From Membranipora membranacea (Eukaryota; Bryozoa; Gymnolaemata; Cheilostomatida; Membraniporidae), in the NCBI GenBank assembly GCA_914767715.1, contig OU612067.1, forward strand, positions 1,302,001 through 1,366,000: a stretch of 64,000 bases of DNA. The letters run 5' to 3'. The notes under the pieces were generated by a model, which worked only from the letters and a program-made list of their open reading frames with translations, was not told the origin of the DNA and did not search any database. This document shows positions 1 to 12,600 of this stretch, in pieces; position 1 is the stretch's first letter; the number at the start of each line of letters is the position of its first letter. A program made the position numbers and the translations under genes.

Positions 1-192
1 GTTTGCTAATTGGTATCAAACTGGTTTTGTAGATATAGATATATCGTCACACCATCAGTGAGAAGTCTTTATGCATTACATCTTAGCATGTTAACCACTT
101 TGGGATTGTTATAACAAGGAGAGACTACTCCGTAGTAGATATTTACTTTTTGTTTATTTGCCAGTAGTGCTCGTTCTCCTTGTCTTTTTTAG

Positions 193-305
193 ATCTAGGA
201 CAGCAGAGTATGGAGCAGGTATTACCACAGCTGAATCTTCCTCCATCCTCTACATCGGCAGCAGCTGAGTCACCACCTGATCAGTATAATACAGACAGCT
301 GTTAG
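193..305 (+). CDS. Possible 3'-terminal exon of a + strand gene
   Basis: A pyrimidine-rich stretch ending in TTTTTTAG at 186-192 looks like a splice acceptor. It is followed by an open frame of about 37 codons ending in TAG at 303-305. The predicted tail is Ser/Pro/Gln-rich and unlike any family I know. A second AG at 197-198 would serve in the same frame. The rest of the gene would lie left of the window, convergent with the chitin synthase gene. No clear AATAAA follows, so this is tentative. Confidence 0.33.
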
Positions 306-442
306 TGTGTATATAATACATACAGCTGTTATTATCCAATGATGGCTCATGATACATAGGCAGAAATGTTTGTAATTATTACTCAAATCAATCGGTACTA
401 AATTTAGTAAAATTACATAATATAAACATATTAATTGCTGCA

Positions 443-448
443 TTTATT
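443..448 (-). terminator. Poly(A) signal of the chitin synthase gene
   Basis: The + strand tttatt reads AATAAA on the minus strand. It lies about 160 nt past the stop codon at 609. Its position supports ending the chitin synthase at that stop rather than splicing onward from the donor-like GTAAG at 715. Confidence 0.55.
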
Positions 449-608
449 TGAATTTTAGTAAACTATATTTAAGGTTAGGGGGTCTCTGAAACCCTTAGGA
501 GACAAACCAGGTGCTGCACACAATGTAATTTTAGATAGAACATCCAAAGTGTGGCCATTTTTACTAGTTGATCTACCTCTATGATTTGCAATGATTATGT
601 GTCATGTG

Positions 609-3600
609 CTATATTAGCCTTGATGTTGTTTTCCTAATTAATTTAGCGATACAAGAATAGACCTCTTGTTTGACACTTGTGCTTGAACATCTCAGTACAA
701 AGCGAACATTCTTACCTCTGAAAACATCGAATACTTTATCGACGATGCTCTTTCTGCGTTGTTGATCTTGAGCTGCCTGCTGTTGCGCCTCTTGTTGTGC
801 TTGTGCTTGTTCGGTAGCTGTTGGTACGACTTCTCGCGTTCCCCATGATACATTGTTGATGTTGATAAATGAGTAGATGATGAGTAACATGTACATACAG
901 GGAATCAGGACATAGTAAGTTATACCATGTAAAACACAAGTAAACTCCTACAAACACAAAATCAAGGGTATGATAGGATGTTCATTGCTACGGAACCAAG
1001 TTCCTACCCTGATACCCTATGCCCTAAAACATACCTTTGTATTGTTACATTAATTAAATATCATATCAATGGTTGTCTTTTCTCATAAGGGGAAAATATC
1101 TAACACTGCGCTTTTTAAACCTAGCTGTAAAATATATATGTTGGGATAAAAATAACATGTCGCCTTTCCTTTAATTAATAAATAATAAGATAATAATCTG
1201 ATTGATGTGATGACTCCTTATAAGTAATGCGCTTTGAGATCGGGATTCAAAACTTGTACACTACGGCTGAAGTACTGTTGGTAGATGTTAAACTGAAAAA
1301 AAAACAGTTTTTTGGCCTCCCCCAGGTACTCAATGTCCGACTGCGACTGTGATAAACTTCCTAGACATCATTTGGCTGGCTGTGGTACCAGCACAATGCC
1401 GTTAATTATAAATCATGCTGGATTCAGTTTGAAATTGTCTGTAAGTAAATAAGTGAGTGAGTGAATAGATAGATTGCTCACCTGTGGATGTAGGAGAGCT
1501 GCTACAATGAATGTACCGGCGACAGTGAAGAAGAATATAGCAGTAGGTGAGCAGGGATTACCTCGGATATCCAGTATTATAGATATCAGTACGAGACACA
1601 TGACCAGGGCGTATATTATAGCCATTACTTTAGCTATCTTCAGCTGAAATGAGTACAAACATCATGAGACAAAATACTTGGGAAGGACCAAAGGTGTTGG
1701 AGACGGTGTTAGGTTGTACCAGTGGAGCACCTGTTGGCTCTCTAATATATGTGACTAACACATATACAACGACAAATCGACCAATAGTTAAAGCTATTGA
1801 TTTTGAATATCTGAAGTTCTAAAAGCACCAGTAGATGAGATCCCGGTCAGTATATCAATCTTACCTGGGTCTTTGACTTCACATAGAAGCTGACTATGAT
1901 GAATAGTAGATTGGGTACGAGATTAATGATGAAGCACCACTGGATTTCTAGTTTTAGTGTGACAGCGAGAGCACCTGTTATCATCATGAATATAGTTCCT
2001 GGTCCGATGATAGAAGCAAAGAACTGCACAGCTTGATAGATAACGTATAGGAGAGACATGTCACTGAAAATACAAAATAATAAACGGCTTGTAGAATCCG
2101 GTCAATTGATAAGCAATCAAGTACTCAGCTTACGAGCCAATAACTCGTCTATTCAACAAATAAATTGATCAGTGTATCATGTTGACACATCTCTATACTT
2201 GGTATGTAGTAACAACATTCAATCAGTCAGTCAGTCAGTCAGTCAGTCAGTCAGTCAGTCAGTCAGTCAGTCAGTCAGTCAGTCAGTCAGTCAGTCAGTC
2301 AGTCAGTCAGTTAGTCAATCAGTCAGTCAATCAATCAATTATTTAGTTGATAAATTAAATCAATCATCATTTATTCACATCAATCTGTATCAGTATGCAG
2401 CAGAAGTTGTACATACCTGTTGGTCCTGATAATATGATTAGCGTCCATGATCATGTCGAGGATGTTAGCCATAGTGGACGGGCCCCATCTTCTTCTCTGA
2501 TTAAAGAACTCATCGAATCCCTCTGGTGCGAATGTGAAGGCATCAGCGGCAGCGTTATATTCTACTTTATATCCAGCTTGTAACATGAGTGTACATAACC
2601 ATCTGTCTTCTCCTAACAATGCATGCATCATAGTACATACAGAGCAATGCATCATAGTACATACAGAGCAATGCATCATAGTACATACAGAGCAATGCAT
2701 CGTAGTACATACAGAGCAATGCATCATAGTACATACAGAGCAATGCATCATAGTACATACAGAGCAATGCATCATAGTACATACAGAGCAATGTATCGTA
2801 GTACATACAGGGCAATGCATCATAGTACATACAGAGCAATGCATCATAGTACATACAGAGCAATGCATCATAGTACATACAGAGCAATGCATCGCAGTAC
2901 ATACAGAGCAATGCATCATAGTACATACAGAGCAATGCATCATAGTACATACAGAGCAATGCATCGTAGTACATACAGAGCAATGCATCATAGTACATAC
3001 AGAGCAATGCATCGTAGTACATACAGAGCAATGCATCATAGTACATACAGAGCAATGCATCGCAGTACATACAGAGCAATGCATCGCAGTACACACAGAG
3101 CAATGCATCATAGTACATACAGAGCAATGCATCATAGTACATACAGAGCAATGCATCATAGTACATACAGAGCAATGCATCATAGTACATACAGAGCAAT
3201 GCATCATAGTACATACAGAGCAATGCATCATAGTACATACAGAGCAATGCATCATAGTACATACAGAGCAATGCATCGTAGTACATACAGAGCAATGCAT
3301 CGCAGTACATACAGAGCAATGCATCGTAGTACATACAGAGCAATGCATCATAGTACATACTGAGCAATGCATCGCAGTACATAAAGAGCAATGCATCATA
3401 GTACATACAGAGCAATGCATCATAGTACATACAGAGCAATGCATCGTAGTACATACAGGGCAATGCATCATAGTACATACAGAGCAATGCATCATAGTAC
3501 ATACAGAGCAATGCATCATAGTACATACAGAGCAATGCATCGCAGTACATACATAGCAATGCATCATAGTACATACAGAGCAATGCATCATAGTACATAC

Positions 3601-6600
3601 AGAGCAATGCATCGTAGTACATACAGAGCAATGCATCATAGTACATACAGAGCAATGCATCGTAGTACATACAGAGCAATGCATCATAGTACATACAGAG
3701 CAATGCATCGCAGTACATACAGAGCAATGCATCGCAGTACACACAGAGCAATGCATCATAGTACATACAGAGCAATGCATCATAGTACATACAGAGCAAT
3801 GCATCGTAGTGCATACAGAGCAATGCATCGTAGTACATACAGAGCAATGCATCATAGTACATACAGAGCAATGCATCATAGTACATACAGAGCAATGCAT
3901 CATAGTACATACAGAGCAATGCATCATAGTACATACAGAGCAATGCATCGTAGTACATACAGAGCAATGCATCGCAGTACATACAGAGCAATGCATCGTA
4001 GTACATACAGAGCAATGCATCATAGTACATACAGAGCAATGCATCGCAGTACATACAGAGCAATGCATCGCAGTACATACAGAGCAATGCATCGCAGTAC
4101 ATACAGAGCAATGCATCATAGTACATACAGAGCAATGCATCATAGTACATACAGAGCAATGCATCGTAGTACATACAGAGCAATGCATCATAGTACATAC
4201 AGAGCAATGCATCATAGTACATACAGAGCAATGCATCATAGTACATACAGAGCAATGCATCATAGTACATACAGAGCAATGCATCGTAGTACATACAGAG
4301 CAATGCATCATAGTACATACAGAGCAATGCATCATAGTACATACAGAGCAATGCATCATAGTACATACAGAGCAATGCATCATAGTACATACAGAGCAAT
4401 GCATCATAGTACATACAGAGCAATGCATCGCAGTACATACAGAGCAATGCATCGTAGTACATACAGAGCAATGCATCATAGTACATACAGAGCAATGCAT
4501 CATAGTACATACAGAGCAATGCATCATAGTACATACAGAGCAATGCATCGCAGTACATACAGAGCAATGCATCGTAGTACATACAGAGCAATGCATCATA
4601 GTACATACAGAGCAATGCATCGTAGTACATACAGAGCAATGCATCGTAGTACATACAGAGCAATGCATCATAGTACATACAGAGCAATGCATCATAGTAC
4701 ATACAGAGCAATGCATCGTAGTACATACAGAGCAATGCATCATAGTACATACAGAGCAATGCATTCATAGCAATAAATATAAACATTAATACTTGTATAG
4801 CAATACGGACTATCAATACCTGCATATATCAATACCCACATTAAGAGACAATCATAGACAAGCCCGGGTCATAAATTTCTCACAGTATCAATGATAATGT
4901 GATATGCTAGAAAAATCGAGCTGACTCTAAGGATCTTGGGCAGTCTATAACTAAACTATAGATGCACAGAGCTGAAAGGAAAGTCTACCATTACCACAAA
5001 TAGGTCACGTAGGTCAAATGTACCAATAACAAAACACTTCAGTTTAATTAGACAGAGTTACAGAGAGCGAAACGAGGAGCAGTCTGTGTGCGGATACTCA
5101 CCCTGGTCATACTGTAGATAATGTCTGGCCTGTGTAGATATAGTCGCATATTTACACATAACGTTCTCATGCATAAGTGCCTCGCCTCTGAACAGACTGA
5201 AACACCCAGGTGAGCAGAGTACACAGCCTAGAACATGCTCCGTAGCTTTCTGAAGCCAATGAGATATGGCATATTCAAACTTCTGATACCACACAAGAGG
5301 TCCTGCAACACACACATATAACACAAGATAACAATGGCGTGAGGAATTTGGGTTTGATCATGATCCAGGATAAATACTGTTTTAGATATAGATAACAACC
5401 ATAATACTTGTTTAGACAATAAGTTTATCATTATTGGTACTTAACCCAAAAATGAACTCTACTCAGTACGACCTACGCAGTCATAACCTGGTGATGGGTG
5501 AAGAATTTACAGTTACTGTTACATTTAAAACAACACCAAACCAATACCAACAAAAACATTACTTATATTGGAGAAGCACGCCGACAAACCTTTATTACTG
5601 TAACACAACTCATATTGAAAGTATCACGGCACCAATTGAGTACTGAACGTTCGACCACAATTTGTGGGATAAAATAAGTTATCTTTCTCAGCCTCAGGTA
5701 GAAATTTCGAAATTCATGATTTCCAAAACTTTGAGATCAGTTGATTTCATTGTTCTGGTGATCTGTAAACTTTGTACGACTGATGTAAACCGATGTACGA
5801 CTCATGTACGACTGATGTACGACCGATGTATGACTGATGTACGACCGATGTACGACCAACGTACGACTGATGTACGACTGATGTACGACTGATGTACGAC
5901 TGATGTACGACCAATGTACGACAAATGTACGACTGATGACACTGACCTGATCCTATAGGGTGTATACGTCCACAGGCAGCACCTACTCTCTCATTCTTCT
6001 TCATCATATCAACCAGAAGCAGCACAGCCTCAGGTTTGAAATCCACATCACCATCGAGTGCGAGGAGGTATGTGTTACGTGCCGCGATTATCTTGTCTTC
6101 GTTAGAGAACTGTGGGTTATTCATTAACAGCTCTCCCAGGAAGTAGTACATATACATGACCTGATAATGAGAAGTTTGTGTGAGATTTTTTGGAGTTTAA
6201 TTTAACTGCATACAGCCTTTAGTTTAGTTTATTGAGCACACAAGTTTGCCATTTTCTCTATCATTTCCCGTGGTCATTAGGGTGTATGAGACTAAGTATA
6301 GCTCCGTGGAACTTCAAATTTGAAAGATTCAGGGGGCTGTAACATTTTCAGTTAAACTTCCGCTGAAAATCTCACAAATCATCAAATAAAACAGTTGGTT
6401 GAGCTGCCTGTTATAAATCATAGGGAAGATTTGACCTTTTCAAGCGTGTACAAGTATTTTAAAGCAAGTCATTTTTTAATGTGTTGCACACATAGACGTA
6501 ACCATTATTATGTCTATGATTGTGAAGTATGAATACGTCTAACAGGTGATGAAGATATTTCTGTTTCTAACGAATCACAAGCAACTTTGAGAAATAATTC

Positions 6601-9600
6601 TTACCTGACTCCATCGCTTTTTGTGTCTAATTTTGACTTTATCCTTTAGATGAGCGATGAGCTTAGTACCACTAGGCAGATCCCACTCCAGTCTCCCGCC
6701 GTAAGGTGTCGGTACCTTTACAGGGTCTTTAATTATCAGATTCAGTTTCGGGTAGAATTTCCTGTCAGTGAAAGATCAGGATTTTTTTCAATCATACATC
6801 CAATCCAAGTAAGGAGGCAAAAGAAGATAAAGCATATCTTTGAATTGGCCACCAATCTGAAACCTGGCATCATTTCTATCAAGTAAAGCACCAATCATTT
6901 AATGTTATAATGATGCATCGTTGGAGAAAATTGGGAGCAGAGCTATAAAACAGATAACTGTGAGATCATTCAACTCCTTAGATTAATGAATTGCTTCCTC
7001 ATGTGTGTGGAGACATGAGACAACCTACTGATATGTGAGGTAATGTTATTGTAGCTACAGTGTAATTACCCCCCTCTCACATTCTCCTCTCTAACAGCCT
7101 GTAGGCCTACTTATTAACTCATGAATCAGCTAATGGAATCTGAATGTTCCAACAAGAGCTGTTAATAATTTGTAAATGGTAACCAGCTCTTGTTGCAACA
7201 AGAGTATGACTATCAGGTCATGATGTCATACTGTATTACTTTACCTGCAGGCCTCAGGTACACAGTTGACTAGAGCCTTCACGTAATCATTCACCATATA
7301 TCTCTCTCCCTTCTTATTTGTGTGTTTAGTGAAAGCATCATCGAAAAATATGTGCGCTGTAAAGAGATAAATACGTCATTCAATTCTATTATTCGAGAAC
7401 TTGAGGAGCACTTTTTTCGAATTTTTGAAAGATGGGTATAGATTATTAATCATATAAGGCTTTCTTACTTGTTACTTTGTAAAGACCAGAAACATATCAA
7501 GTACTTATTGTTATGGTAAAGACGAAAAACTGATATTGAAGATTGTTTGGGGAGGAATCAACCATCACACCCGTGCACCACTTGACCTAACAGGATAAAT
7601 CCTGGTAAGAATGACAACCCATTGCCGGATGAAAATAATACGCATAAGAGATATTAGCATCAAAATATCGCAATTTACGTAATAAAACCAAATCAAATTT
7701 TAGCATAATAAAATCCCCATATGGTGCTGATTTATTGAGATTAATTCAGAAATGAAATAATTTATTCAAATTTTGATACTAATAATTATATATAGTATGA
7801 TAAATTAGATTAAAGATAAATTACTCACTCTCAAAGTTATAGAAGTCTGGATGAGGCTTTTGAGTGAGAATCTGTGAAGAACTTCTCTGGAAATGATCAA
7901 AGTCCATTCTACAAACAAAGAGATATTTGCTATGACAAGAAATCAAAACATCAACCCGACAAAATTTGAATAACTTCCTCATTATATAAATGGTATAATA
8001 GCCTGCGAAATGAGTCGGACCCTGATATAAGGGATGTATAACATGTTTAGATAAATACGAACTACTTCTCATATGGCATCAGTGTAGTGTGATCACAACT
8101 TATTCAGTATGAATACAATTAGTATTACTATTAGTATTAAATAAGTATTACTATTAGTATGACTATTATGGCTATAACTATTACAATCAGTACCCTGTTT
8201 GCACCATACATTATCATTATCTAAATATCTTTATTATTTATATTTTACTATTATTTTTTTATTTAAATTATTGAAATATATTAAATATTGTTGTACATGT
8301 AAATATCAGGAATATTCAAATATCTTTTTTCACTTTAATAGTTTCTTTTTGTTGGCATTAAGTGTAAAAATTTTTCCTCAAAATGATTAAAAATTATAAA
8401 AAAAGAAAAAAATTAAATAAGGGTTATAAAGAAATGATTATATATTTTGTAATATATCTGTAACATTTCTTATCAAAATGATGCCTGTACAGATACAAAC
8501 AAAAAATTAAAAAGAATAAATAATCAGATCAGAAGAATAAAAGTTCTTCAGAGGAAAAAATATAGAGATCAGAAAATGATATAGCAATTACCTGAGCACA
8601 GATTTCATCATGAGAGCCATCTCTTTATCATTCTCATGCCACATTGTAGCGCAGAAGTAGATCTGTGTAATATGAGGGTTTCTCTTATCTGGGTCTGTGT
8701 CTGGTGACGTTATGTCCTGTACATCCTTGTATATACTCTCATTGGTGTGAGCTCGCGTTCTGAATTCTATCTCATCCTTCTGTTAAACACAATGTAATAA
8801 AAATTACCCAGCGATCAAGGTATGAGTGATGGTAAGCGAATGTATTCAGATAGAACATACCCACTTAGTGGTTGACACTAGCTGTAGGATTCTATCCTTA
8901 TAGTTTATTCCGTGTCCAAAATGTTGAATGTTGTTAATGTAATGAGTTGATGTACAATAACCCAAGGTAGGTTTCTTTACTGTTTGTGGCTGAACTAGCA
9001 AAGTATTCATTTTCAAATGTGTTCGTTTGGATCTGCTTATCTAATTTAACCATCTCAAGAATAGCTGGGACCTAGGAAATATATGCCTCGCTCATTCTTT
9101 CGAGTTAATCTCCCATTATTAATATCAAGGACTATATTCACAGTCCATTACATTGCTAAGAATGAGGAGGGGCCTCAATTCAAACAATAACTTCAGTAAC
9201 ACGCTTATTAGCATACCTGCTCACTGAGACAACTCGTTTCCAGGTAAATCTCAGATTGAACAAATTATATCTCAGCTCTTGCCTCTGAAACCACTCAAAG
9301 CACTCAAAAACATACCATGTACCTTTTCAACCAAGGTCAATTTCTATATACACACCACTCTAGGAACCTTTGCACTATTATTATTACCAGTTTCACACCC
9401 AACTCATGAAAAGGGTCAGAACTAGGTCAATTTAGGTCAAGCTGATTGGGTGATCTAAGCATAGAACTGCCAATCACCTCGAGCGAGGACCAAGCTCATA
9501 GTTATCATTGCAGACTGATGCAAGCTTACCTGCACCGAGATGTGACAACTCAGTTTGATCTAGCCGAGCTCAAAATACCCATGAAAACAAAGTGATTACA

Positions 9601-12600
9601 TACTGCGGGAGATAGGATGTGTGACCCAAACAATAGGTTCCCTTGTTACAAACTGAAGATGGATTAAGTTTACATGATGTCGATTGATTGATTGATTTGT
9701 ATTCTATCACTAACTGTAAAAGTTGCGTGACGTTACTCACATCTTTTTTGGTCATGGATCTCTTTCTGTGTCTCATGGGTTTTCTGTTGTATAGAAGTGA
9801 CTGCTCGATACACTCAGCGTCAAACATGGGCAGGAGGAAGAGCCTGAGATAAATAGCAACATAAAGTATGTAGTTATATGCCTGAGGAGCCTCAATACAA
9901 TGAATACAGCCAATACAATAAGTGCACTCAATAAAATAAATGCAGCCAATACAATAAGTACACTCAATATTTCAATAAAGGAAGTCTATACTGCTCTTTA
10001 TATTGTGAAGAAATTCAATTTTAGTATCCATTACAACAACCATTGTTATGCTGACTTTGTAAATGGGAATCCACAGGAAGATATATATGAGGGACACAAT
10101 ATGGGAATTGAGCTTTAAGATGCTTTGCCTTTTGAATTGGTGAAACGTGATATACAAGCTTTCATTTCGTGATTTAATAAAAGCTGGGAAAGTTGAAAAT
10201 ACATTTTTTAACCTTTTGTATAGGTTATTATTTAAAAAAAATTATTATCTATTATCGAAATTGTCAAGACTGAAACTAACGTAATCTCAACTGGCTACAT
10301 CGTAAATAAGTTTACTAGTAGTTATTTATGGTTCTTACGATTCAGTGCTGGCGATTTTGTTGAGAGGTTTAGACCACATGTGGAACGTGGCGATGAACTG
10401 AGTGACAAACCAAACCGCTATAAGAACTATCAGAGGAATCCAATACATCGTCCAGGTTAGCTTCTCACCAAACAGTCCCTCGTCAAACAGGTTAAATCTA
10501 ATGTGTGGCTACAACGTAACAATCTTATGGTCAGGTATGGTTGTGGGATTCTGTGTAAATGTAGTTCGATTTCCATTGGTATGAATTGTATTGTATTTTC
10601 CTGACAAAATATATTTAAGTTATAAAATGTGTTTTTGAAAAACTTACAATATACATAATAATATAAGGTTATTAAGTATTCATGAATTTTTTCAAGCATG
10701 AACAAGGATGAAACAAGCCACCAAGTTAGATTTATCGTTAATGTGTCATATGCATGGTTTCCTATTTTTTGCCAAAATTAACTTATGCACTATTTGACGT
10801 CGTTCTAATACCATATAAGAAGGAGCGTAACTTACAAATAGAAGTTCGAGAGATTGATCAGGGTTACCATCCACGGTTTTCTGTATCACCAGTATGATAA
10901 GTAGAGTAAGAGGGGTCAGCAGATTGAGAGGCAGCGCGTAACACAGAACTACAAGCTTAGCCTTGACTGCGTGTAGGACGATGTAATAACAGAGTAGAGC
11001 GGCGCTCAGCCCGACTAGAGCTATGTAGATTGGATGTAAGTCCTCATAGTGAGACAGAAACTCATACTGTAGAAGAAATATAGAGGTTAAGAACAAAAAT
11101 ATAGACACAAAACAGTAAGGGAAAAATAACAGAGGCAGCTAAGGCTCACAGACAAGAGGAAATATCTTTTTAGTATAAACAAGAGCTGAAGTAATAACTG
11201 ATAATCATATCGAAATGAGATAAGTTAAGCTACTTCTGGTTACACAAAGTGACAGCGCTGCTGCTGGTATCACATGGTTAGTATTATCTAAGACATACCT
11301 TTGTATTACTCGGTAATAAACTCCAGGTAAGATTTCCAGGGTTTAACTCATAGAACTGTTTGTACTCTATACCGTATGTAAAGCTAACGGACCCGGTCAC
11401 ACCGACCATAGTCACGATAATCTTCACTGCGTTCACAATCACCTGAAGTTAATAAAATATACAATGTTTAAAATCAGGGTCATAATTGGGGTCGAATATA
11501 CTAGTGCAGGGGATGGATGCCCTCAGGTTCGATTACTATGTTTGTTCCGTGCTCAATTTGTAGTAAAAACTGTAGTGCTTGTTATGGCAGAGAACTGCTG
11601 GTGCGGTTTTTCCTGGAGCTTTGTTTGGAGAGGAAGGAGAGGGCAATGATGTCTGTCCGCTGAACCCAAACAAACATGTCAAGTCAGGAAGGCAGGAAGG
11701 GTTACATGAGGTAAAACCTGACATTCCACCAGCTGTTACATCAGCACCATATAATTATGATTCATCTGATAATACACCGCTAGAAGAGATGTCTGGTATT
11801 CTCGAGAGCTCATTAGGCAATGATAGGAGCGGTGTCGTAAAGTACAATCAATTATATATCTGTGATATCTCTAAACCCAAGAGGTCATCTTGTGATCTCA
11901 TCATTGTAAAAAAGTTTCAAGTCATGATACTGAAGTACAATATAATCATGACAGAGGTACTCGACGGTGGTTCGTATTGGGATAAGTTGATGTCATAACT
12001 TGTTCATATTCATCTCAGACCAGAACGCACCTGAACAATGGAGCTGGAGTGAGAGATCATTCTTTTGTATTTGATTTTACGTTTCACACCATCTGGACTG
12101 ACGACACACTTGAGTACAGCGTCACTGAGCATTGTGGTAGAGAGAGTGTCACTGTCAAAGTAGTTAGGCCACCAGCGAGCGGATATCATAACCAGCGTGA
12201 ACAAGAAACCTGTAAAAGAGTACTCAGTTAAATTGAATATTTCAGAAATTGACAAGACTGGATTTGCATGGTGTTGAGCTTATAGAGTGCTGTACATAGT
12301 GCAAAATGTGTGACTTACCGAGGAATCCAGGATTGAACTCCTGAGGATTTGGTAGGAGGGAGCTGTTACTCATTAGGAGTGGGTAAGCGACCAGAGAAGT
12401 ACATTGTCCAAGGAAAGCAAATACACTCAGCAAAATCACTACCATCTGGAAATTACTCTGACTGTGCTTGTTTAATGCCCTGTGAAATGATAAACATAAC
12501 AGATCTATACAGAAAGTACAGGGATATATAAGATAAAATACAGGTCAGAGAAAAGTGGAAAATATGATGTTGCAAAAGTGTGTCTGTTTTAATTAGAATG

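Noticed and set aside
715-716. Splicing out of the last chitin synthase exon at the GTAAG of 715
   Set aside because: The frame continues to a stop at 609 with AATAAA 160 nt beyond, and no further exon in phase was found to the left. Kept only as a possible alternative donor.
2622-4763. CRISPR array
   Set aside because: Units are contiguous with no unique spacers, the context is an animal intron, and no cas genes exist.
2380-4764. Long open frames of 246-794 codons across the 24-bp array on both strands
   Set aside because: They arise because the unit length is a multiple of 3 and lacks stops. The genuine chitin synthase exon starts at the acceptor (2612), and the upstream exon ends in phase at 5102.
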